In this document: positions 4,924-9,640 of the stretch, piece after piece | How the letters are laid out: the number at the start of each line of letters is the position of its first letter | Numbering within the stretch: the stretch's first letter is position 1 | From: Candidatus Nealsonbacteria bacterium CG01_land_8_20_14_3_00_12 | GTDB taxonomy: Bacteria; Patescibacteriota; Minisyncoccia; Minisyncoccales; PETJ01 | DNA length: 9,640 bases | Reading direction: 5' to 3' | NCBI GenBank assembly: GCA_002781125.1 | Contig: PETJ01000031.1 | Coordinates: 1-9,640, forward strand | The notes under the pieces: model-generated | What the model was told of the DNA's origin: nothing | The model's database searches: none | What the model saw: only the letters and a program-made list of their open reading frames with translations | Translations under genes and position numbers: made by a program

Positions 4924-6904
4924 ATTAAAATCCTCATTTAAACCAACTGGCGACCAGCCCCAGGCGATTGAAAAATTGGTTAAAAATTTAAAAGCCAGTG
5001 CCAGGCATAATGTTTTATTAGGAGTCACGGGAGCCGGGAAGACTTTTGTAATGTCTAATATTATCGAGAGAATCCAAAAACCAGTACTTTTGATCAGTCA
5101 TAACAAAACTCTCGCCGCTCAAACTTATCAGGAATTTAAAGAATTCTTCCCAGAAAATGGGGTTCATTATTTTGTCTCCTATTATGATTATTATCAGCCT
5201 GAGGCTTATATTCCCCAGACTGATACCTATATTGAAAAAGATGCCAAGATAAATGAGGAAATTGATAGATTGAGACATGCAGCCACTCAAGATTTACTAA
5301 CCAGAAATGATGTCATTATTGTTGCTTCAGTCTCTTGCATTTATAACATTGGTTCCCCCGAAGCCTACCAACAGGTTTCTTTAGAAATTAAACCCGGCCA
5401 AAAAATAAAAAGAAAAGATTTAATTTCCCATTTAACCAATTTACAATATCAGCGGAATGATATTGATTTTAAACCCGGCACTTTTAGAGTCCGTGGTGAT
5501 ATTGTTGAAATTTATTTAGTCACCGGCAAAGAAATTTTAAGAATCGAATTTTTCGGAGACGAAATTGATAAAATTTCGATAGCCTCGGCTTCCCTAACCC
5601 CTAACTACAAACTACTAACTACTAACTACCGACTATATCCTGCCCACTTTTGGGTCACTCCCCAAGAAAAACTAAATATCGCCATTGAAAATATAAAATT
5701 AGAGTTAGAAGAGCAATTGAAGAAACTGAAAAAACAAAAGAGGTTATTAGAGGCTCAGAGATTAGAACAAAGAACAAATTATGATTTGGAAATGATGAGA
5801 GAAACTGGTTATTGTCACGGAATTGAAAATTATTCAAGGCACTTAGAGTTCAGGAAACCAGGCGAAGCTCCCTATGCTTTAATTGATTATTATCTTCACC
5901 CCGTTAAATCCGCCGAAGGCGGTGCGAAGCAATTTAACGGGGCAAGGGATTTTCTAATCTTTGTTGACGAATCCCATATGACAATCCCTCAGCTCCATGC
6001 CATGGCAAACCAGGACCGAGCCAGAAAAGAAACCTTGATTGAATATGGATTTCGCCTACCTTCAGCTATTGATAATCGACCTCTAACTTTCGGAGAGTTT
6101 GAGGAAAGGGCTCCTCAGGTAATTTATGTTTCAGCCACGCCGGCAGAAGAGGAGAGAAAAAAAACTGGAAAAAAATATATTGTTGAGCAGTTGATTCGGC
6201 CCACGGGATTAGTGGAGCCATCGGTTGAAATTAGGCCAACCAAAAACCAGGTTAAAGATTTAATAGAAGAAATTAAAAAGAAGGTTAAGAAAAAGCAAAG
6301 GATTTTAGTTTTAACTTTAACTAAAAGATTAGCCGAGGCTCTCTCTGATTATTTAGCTGAAGAAGGAATTTCCAGTCAGTGGCTTCATGCTGAAGTAAAA
6401 ACTTTGGAAAGGCCCCAAATTTTAAAAAATTTAAGGGAGGGGAAATACGATGTTTTAGTCGGGATCAATTTATTAAGAGAGGGGTTAGATTTGCCAGAGG
6501 TGGCTTTAGTGGTAATTTTAGATGCCGATAAAGAAGGATTTTTGAGATCAGAAACCACTTTGATTCAGACCATGGGTCGAGCAGCCAGGCATCTTGAAGG
6601 TCATGTTATTTTATATGCTGATAAAATTACTAAGTCTATGAAATTAGCAATAAATGAAGTTTTGCGAAGAAGAAAAATCCAGGCAAGATATAATAAGCTT
6701 CACAAAATTATTCCAAAACCAATTATTAAAGAAATCAGAGATTGGCCTTTTGCTTTGAGAGAAAAAGAAATTACCTCAGAATTTTGGATGATCAGGGACG
6801 AGAAACTTTTAGAGAAAGAAATGAGGGAAGCCGCCCGCAATTTAGATTTTGAAAGAGCAGCCGAAATCAGAGATTTGATAAAAAAGATAAAAACAGCAAA
6901 ATAA
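4916..6904 (+). CDS. uvrB: Excinuclease ABC subunit B
   Basis: Damage-verifying DNA helicase of nucleotide excision repair, loaded by UvrA and the partner of UvrC. At 662 residues it is close to the usual length of about 670. Visible landmarks: N-terminal PTGDQPQAI; Walker A GVTGAGKT (36-43); the beta-hairpin region YYDYYQPEAYIPQTDTYIEK, which inserts between DNA strands; the Walker B box DESH (351-354); LPSAIDNRPL; SATP (406-409); the helicase domain 2 motifs GINLLREGLDLPEV and QTMGRAAR; and a C-terminal UVR motif (about 627-660) for UvrC contact. The start matches the family N-terminus and lacks a Shine-Dalgarno site. Two repeat-derived insertions interrupt otherwise standard sequence: a heptamer array (residues about 227-240) and a nested palindrome (residues about 328-343) shortly before the DESH box. 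Confidence 0.97.
   Translation: MFKLKSSFKPTGDQPQAIEKLVKNLKASARHNVLLGVTGAGKTFVMSNIIERIQKPVLLISHNKTLAAQTYQEFKEFFPENGVHYFVSYYDYYQPEAYIPQTDTYIEKDAKINEEIDRLRHAATQDLLTRNDVIIVASVSCIYNIGSPEAYQQVSLEIKPGQKIKRKDLISHLTNLQYQRNDIDFKPGTFRVRGDIVEIYLVTGKEILRIEFFGDEIDKISIASASLTPNYKLLTTNYRLYPAHFWVTPQEKLNIAIENIKLELEEQLKKLKKQKRLLEAQRLEQRTNYDLEMMRETGYCHGIENYSRHLEFRKPGEAPYALIDYYLHPVKSAEGGAKQFNGARDFLIFVDESHMTIPQLHAMANQDRARKETLIEYGFRLPSAIDNRPLTFGEFEERAPQVIYVSATPAEEERKKTGKKYIVEQLIRPTGLVEPSVEIRPTKNQVKDLIEEIKKKVKKKQRILVLTLTKRLAEALSDYLAEEGISSQWLHAEVKTLERPQILKNLREGKYDVLVGINLLREGLDLPEVALVVILDADKEGFLRSETTLIQTMGRAARHLEGHVILYADKITKSMKLAINEVLRRRKIQARYNKLHKIIPKPIIKEIRDWPFALREKEITSEFWMIRDEKLLEKEMREAARNLDFERAAEIRDLIKKIKTAK
5594..5635. 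repeat. CTAACTA heptamer array in uvrB
   Basis: Six consecutive 7-mers: CTAACCC, CTAACTA, CAAACTA, CTAACTA, CTAACTA, CCGACTA. They encode LTPNYKL then LTTNYRL, a seven-residue repeat just before the conserved YPAHFWVTP segment, in a loop where UvrB proteins vary. Confidence 0.85.
5899..5942. repeat. Nested palindrome inserted in uvrB
   Basis: There is a perfect 11-bp outer inverted repeat, CCCCGTTAAAT (5899-5909) and ATTTAACGGGG (5932-5942). It encloses a 5-bp hairpin, CCGCC-GAA-GGCGG (5910-5922). It encodes roughly H328-A343, immediately before the strand leading to the DESH box, where UvrB normally has only a short turn. The frame is kept. Confidence 0.85.
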
Positions 6905-6984
6905 AAAGTTCGAAACTAAGCTTAGGCCTATTAAATCTTATTAGAAATTTTATCTCAATAGGTGGAAAATTATTTAAGGAGGAG

Positions 6985-7013
6985 TTTGCATTATTATTAA
7001 ATTTTGCTAAAAT
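6985..7013 (+). promoter_or_regulatory. Promoter of the response regulator
   Basis: TTTGCA (6985-6990, 4 of 6), a 17-nt spacer, then TAAAAT (7008-7013), with an extended -10 TG at 7005-7006. The ATG is 10 nt beyond the -10 box, so the leader would be only a few bases. An AAGG directly abuts the ATG, too close to act as a standard Shine-Dalgarno site. The rest of the 119-nt spacer after uvrB holds no gene and no convincing terminator. Confidence 0.55.
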
Positions 7014-7023
7014 AATTAAAAGG

Positions 7024-7416
7024 ATGAGACCAAAAATCCTTATAATTGAGGATGATAGGCCAACTATTAAGCTTTTCGAAGAAGTTTTCTCAATGGCTGG
7101 ATTTGAAATTGAAGTTTTGGATTTGGGACAAAAAGCAATTGAAAGATTGAAAGAAATTAGGGAAGGAAAAAGGGAGAAACCAGATTTAGTTTTATTAGAT
7201 TTAATTTTACCAGATATGAATGGTATTTCAGTTTTAAAAGAGGCTAGAAAATATCCCGAAACGAAAAACCTTAAAATCTATGCCTTAACCAACTATAGTA
7301 ACCCTGAATTCAATCAAGAACTTACCAAAGAAGGAATTGATAAAATCTTAATCAAAGCTCAATATTCCCTCAAAGAACTAATCGCGATAATTGAAGAGGG
7401 CTTAAAATTAAAATAA
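7024..7416 (+). CDS. Single-domain CheY-like response regulator
   Basis: A 130-residue stand-alone receiver domain with no DNA-binding or enzymatic output domain. The acidic pocket is E9-D10-D11, the phosphoacceptor is D59 (LVLLD, followed by LILPDMNG), the switch Thr is T89 (YALTN), and the conserved Lys is K111 (ILIK). All catalytic residues are present, so it should accept phosphate from a histidine kinase and act by protein contacts. The likely donor is the membrane kinase 125 nt downstream. However, a terminator-like hairpin lies between them, so they may not be one transcript. The start is set by a receiver beta-1 strand (KILIIEDD) beginning at residue 4. The target is unknown. Confidence 0.93.
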   Translation: MRPKILIIEDDRPTIKLFEEVFSMAGFEIEVLDLGQKAIERLKEIREGKREKPDLVLLDLILPDMNGISVLKEARKYPETKNLKIYALTNYSNPEFNQELTKEGIDKILIKAQYSLKELIAIIEEGLKLK

Positions 7417-7501
7417 TTAAAATTCTCTTTCAAAATCCAAAAGGAAGATTTTGTTATTTACCAGTAAAATTAAAAATAACTCTGTCTATCGTTATTATCC
7501 G

Positions 7502-7530
7502 CCAGTTAAATTCCACCTTAACTGGTTTTT
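7502..7530 (+). terminator. Terminator-like hairpin after the response regulator
   Basis: CCAGTTAA (7502-7509) and TTAACTGG (7518-7525) form a perfect 8-bp stem with an 8-nt loop, followed directly by TTTTT and an A/T run. It sits 12 nt before the kinase start, so it may also act as an attenuator or leader structure. A weaker A/T-rich hairpin, CAAAATC/GATTTTG (7431-7437, 7447-7453), lies upstream in the same spacer. Confidence 0.6.
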
Positions 7531-7541
7531 AATTTAAAAAT

Positions 7542-9167
7542 ATGGCAAAATTAATTAAAGGGGTTATTTTCCGGATTTCGGGTAGATATCAAACCGGTAT
7601 GCAAAAAGAATATTTAAATTTATTCTCAATTTTAATAAGTTTTATAATAGGATTATCTGTATATTTAAAGGGGAGAAATAGACAGGTCGGGCTTCATTTT
7701 TTAATTTTCGCTATCATTATAACCTTATGGTCCATCTCTTTATATTTTTATAATATCCCTGTCTTATTGAGCGCATTTGAATGGTTAAAAATAACCTTAT
7801 CTCTAACTATTATCGGCATTTTTGAACTTTTTTGTTTTATTATTGTGATTTCTAATATCTCCTTAAAAAAATTTAAGCTTCCTTTAATTATATCTTCTAT
7901 TTTGAGTGTAGCTATAATTTTAGCACTTTTTGTAAATAATCTGATAACGGAGGGAAAAAGCTATTTAATAATACTTCATCCCCCCTCTGTGATCTTTTTT
8001 TTATTACTTTTTATCTATGGAGCTTTTGGAGCAGCAATCTTATTTGAAAGATCTCTTAAAAGTTTGGGTATCGAACGCTTACAGGCTATGTATATATTAG
8101 TTGGGTTTGGACTATTTCTTATTTCTACTACTGTTTTAAATGTTTTTATCCCGTTAACTACCGGGTCAGGGGGGCATCTTTGGTTAGGCCCCATCTTTGC
8201 TCTTTTGTTAGTTGGTTTTTTTGCTTTTGTTATTACTCGTTATTATCTTTTTGAAATTAGAGTCATTTTAATGAAGTTGTTTGTGGGAGTGATGGGAATG
8301 ATTTTGTTAATCTTGCCTTTTTTAATACCGAGTTTTAATTTAAAAATTCTTACTACCATTATTTTTCTTTTATTCTGCATTTTGGGGCATTATTTACTTA
8401 AAGGGGTCGACGAAGAATCTAAAAGAAGAGAAGAGGCGGAAAGATTAATAGGAGAATGGGAAAAATTAACGCGAGCAAAAGATCAATTTTTATTATCCCT
8501 TCAGCACCATCTAAGAACCCCCCTCACCCCAATTAAAGGATATTTAGAGAGGATTTTAGAGGGGACTTATGGCAGAGAGGAAAACCCTGTCATTAGAGAA
8601 AAACTTATTGAGATGAAAAAGCTTGCTGATACCCTGTATTCTCTAATGGAAGGTTTATTAGATGTCCAAGAGTTGAAAATGGGGAAAAAAACTTTGAGTT
8701 TAGAAGATTGCCAAATTGGAAATTTAATTGAAGGTATAATTGAAGAATCAAGACCAGAAGCAAAGCAAAAAGGGCTTTATCTAAAATTTGAAGGAATTCC
8801 TCTGCCAATGATAAAATTGGATAAAAAAAGAATAAGAGAAGCGATCTGGAACTTAGTTGATAATGCCATTAAATACACAAATCGGGGAGGTGTTACTATT
8901 ATAACTAAAATTGAAGATGAAAAATTAAAGATTGCTATTTCTGATACCGGGATTGGTATGGAGAAAGAAGAGATTGATTATTTTTTACAAGGAAAACTTT
9001 TTGAAAGAGGGGGGGAAGCTAAAAAACTTTACGGGCCTGGTAGGGGAATAGGTTTAAGCCTTTCTATTGAATTTGTTAAAGCTCACGGGGGTAAAATCTG
9101 GGCAGAGTCGGAGGGATGGGGTAAGGGGACAACTTTCTGGATTGAGTTACCCATTAAAATAGAGTAA
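7542..9167 (+). CDS. Membrane sensor histidine kinase with multi-pass N-terminal region
   Basis: The 541-residue protein has about eight or nine hydrophobic segments (roughly 25-43, 51-70, 83-104, 112-134, 150-168, 182-205, 214-233, 246-263, 268-285), similar in layout to the 7TM-type histidine kinase N-terminal region. A short charged linker (288-312) follows. The HisKA domain has H-box QHHLRTPLTP with phosphoacceptor H322; the usual Glu after it is His323. The ATPase domain shows the N box (N437-LVDN441-AIKY), G1 DTGIGM (468-473), F box LFERG and G2 GPGRGIGLSLS. There is no extracellular sensor domain, so the signal may be sensed in or near the membrane. The start is uncertain: ATG 7542 has no Shine-Dalgarno site, and Met20 (7599) is a plausible alternative just before the first membrane segment. 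The probable partner is the receiver protein upstream. Confidence 0.92.
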   Translation: MAKLIKGVIFRISGRYQTGMQKEYLNLFSILISFIIGLSVYLKGRNRQVGLHFLIFAIIITLWSISLYFYNIPVLLSAFEWLKITLSLTIIGIFELFCFIIVISNISLKKFKLPLIISSILSVAIILALFVNNLITEGKSYLIILHPPSVIFFLLLFIYGAFGAAILFERSLKSLGIERLQAMYILVGFGLFLISTTVLNVFIPLTTGSGGHLWLGPIFALLLVGFFAFVITRYYLFEIRVILMKLFVGVMGMILLILPFLIPSFNLKILTTIIFLLFCILGHYLLKGVDEESKRREEAERLIGEWEKLTRAKDQFLLSLQHHLRTPLTPIKGYLERILEGTYGREENPVIREKLIEMKKLADTLYSLMEGLLDVQELKMGKKTLSLEDCQIGNLIEGIIEESRPEAKQKGLYLKFEGIPLPMIKLDKKRIREAIWNLVDNAIKYTNRGGVTIITKIEDEKLKIAISDTGIGMEKEEIDYFLQGKLFERGGEAKKLYGPGRGIGLSLSIEFVKAHGGKIWAESEGWGKGTTFWIELPIKIE

Positions 9168-9170
9168 AAT
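9142..9170 (+). promoter_or_regulatory. Promoter of rpsT, overlapping the kinase gene end
   Basis: TTGAGT (9142-9147, 4 of 6), a 17-nt spacer, then TAAAAT (9165-9170), whose TAA is the kinase stop codon. The rpsT ATG lies 8 nt after the -10 box with no Shine-Dalgarno sequence, so the transcript would be nearly leaderless. Confidence 0.5.
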
Positions 9171-9178
9171 AAAAATAT

Positions 9179-9502
9179 ATGCCAATTACTAAATCGGCGA
9201 AAAAAGCTCTCCGCCAGAGTTTAAGGAGAAGGGCTCGAAATCTTCAGAAAATGAGGAAACTAAAAAACCTCTTAAAAGAGGTTAAAAATTTAGTTACTCA
9301 GAAGAAAGTCAAAGAGGATAAATCCTCTTTTCCGCCTTCGCTTTCACGTGGCGAAAGCTCGGCGATTGAGGAGGCAAGAAAACTTTTGCCCCGGGTTTAT
9401 AAATTATTAGACAAGGCAGCCAAAACTGGATTAATTAAAAAAAATACCGCGTCTCGAAAAAAATCAAGAATAACTAAGTTAATTTCTAAATCTCAGCAAT
9501 AA
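9179..9502 (+). CDS. rpsT: 30S ribosomal protein bS20
   Basis: A primary 16S rRNA-binding protein of the small subunit that folds as a three-helix bundle. The N-terminus PITKSAKKALRQS and the C-terminal signature LLDKAAKTGLIKKNTASRKKSRITKLI are diagnostic. At 107 residues it is longer than the usual 85-95. The surplus lies at residues 45-62 (around SSFPPSLSRGESS), encoded by two adjacent palindromes between helices 2 and 3. The rest is normal and strongly basic. The gene has its own near-leaderless promoter-like site and a terminator downstream, and converges on holA with a 17-nt coding overlap. holA next to rpsT is a common bacterial arrangement. Confidence 0.95.
   Translation: MPITKSAKKALRQSLRRRARNLQKMRKLKNLLKEVKNLVTQKKVKEDKSSFPPSLSRGESSAIEEARKLLPRVYKLLDKAAKTGLIKKNTASRKKSRITKLISKSQQ
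9311..9364. repeat. Two adjacent palindromes inserted in rpsT
   Basis: The first is AAAGAGGAT (9311-9319) with ATCCTCTTT (9322-9330), a perfect 9-bp inverted repeat. The second is GC-rich: CGCC (9333-9336) with GGCG (9361-9364), enclosing GCTTTC (9340-9345) with GAAAGC (9353-9358). Together they encode residues 45-62, the segment that makes this bS20 longer than usual. Confidence 0.8.
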
Positions 9503-9640
9503 GTAAATCTAAGGCAACTTCTGGTTCCACTCTTCCTGTTTTGATATCGAGATCTACCTGAAAAATTTTTTGGTAGATTTTTTTTAGTTCTTGAATGGTG
9601 AACTTTTGAGCCAGAGAGTAGCTTTTTTTAATAATGTAAG
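9486..9640 (-). CDS. holA: DNA polymerase III subunit delta, C-terminal 50 codons
   Basis: Only the last 50 complete codons are in the window; the gene enters from the right edge and ends at a TAG (9486-9488). The translation includes YSLAQKFTIQELKKIYQKIF, then LDIKTGRVEPEVALDLLIAEI. This matches the C-terminal clamp-loader collar of HolA, whose usual ending is a D-x-x-x-KTGR-x-(D/E)PE-x-AL-(D/E)-LL-(I/L)-x-E pattern. Delta opens the beta sliding clamp during loading. The position beside rpsT supports the call. Its last codons overlap the end of rpsT on the other strand, and its coding sequence contains the rpsT terminator hairpin. Confidence 0.88.
   Translation of the reverse strand, partial: YIIKKSYSLAQKFTIQELKKIYQKIFQVDLDIKTGRVEPEVALDLLIAEI
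9552..9585 (+). terminator. rpsT terminator inside the holA coding region
   Basis: ATCTACC (9552-9558) pairs with GGTAGAT (9572-9578), with an A5/T5 interior that can extend the stem. T8 (9578-9585) follows immediately. It lies about 50 nt after the rpsT stop and within codons of holA on the opposite strand. Confidence 0.7.

Noticed and set aside
5018..5837. Minus-strand open frames at 5018-5290 and 5655-5837
   Set aside because: Both are shadows of uvrB, whose motifs are continuous on the plus strand through these regions.
6905..6990. Possible terminator or small gene after uvrB (CTAAGCTTAG palindrome, CCTATT/AATAGG pair, AAGGAGG at 6975-6982)
   Set aside because: The pairs are short or widely spaced with no T run, and the Shine-Dalgarno-like AAGGAGG is followed only by a very short frame, so neither a terminator nor a gene is supported.
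8605..8808. Minus-strand open frame of 67 codons
   Set aside because: It is opposite the HisKA/ATPase part of the histidine kinase and has no independent support.

Overview
The window reads as chromosomal DNA from an AT-rich, streamlined bacterium. The closest match is the Candidate Phyla Radiation (Patescibacteria), perhaps a parcubacterial lineage. This placement is inferred from several things together: compact gene packing, few Shine-Dalgarno sites, a Mur ligase with a membrane segment where its N-terminal domain should be, an archaeal-length RtcB paired with archease, and small GC-rich palindromes and heptamer repeats kept in frame inside conserved genes. Genetic code 11 fits every gene, and TGA is used as a normal stop at the end of the Mur ligase, which argues against the TGA=Gly lineages.

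Left part (1-4887, all minus strand). In transcription order this is a truncated MurE-like ligase, archease (ATGA overlap with the ligase), a small unrecognised zinc-ribbon protein, a terminator-like hairpin, and RNA ligase RtcB. The rtcB gene runs off the left edge a few codons before its expected end. It carries a 474-codon intein (700-2121) with both splicing blocks and a two-motif LAGLIDADG endonuclease. The intein sits directly after the Mn-binding His237, so the active site is split until protein splicing occurs.

Middle (4888-6904). A 28-bp divergent spacer holds two interleaved promoter-like elements with virtually no leader. It separates the Mur ligase from uvrB, the nucleotide excision repair helicase.

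Right part (6905-9640). A single-domain CheY-like response regulator is followed by a terminator-like hairpin and then a multi-pass membrane histidine kinase. Next come rpsT (bS20) and, converging on it from the right edge, the last 50 codons of holA (DNA polymerase III delta). The rpsT terminator lies inside the holA coding sequence.

Two themes cross the window. First, small repeats sit in frame in conserved genes: GC-rich palindromes in archease, uvrB, rpsT and at the rtcB start, and heptanucleotide tandem arrays in the Mur ligase (twice) and uvrB (once). Because 3 x 7 = 21 nt, a heptamer array encodes a seven-residue repeat and can stay open. Second, several genes have a TAAAAT box only 5-10 nt before the ATG and no Shine-Dalgarno sequence, suggesting leaderless or very short-leader transcripts. 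Functionally, RtcB and archease form an RNA repair/ligation pair, UvrB repairs DNA, and the kinase and regulator are a probable signalling pair of unknown input and output.
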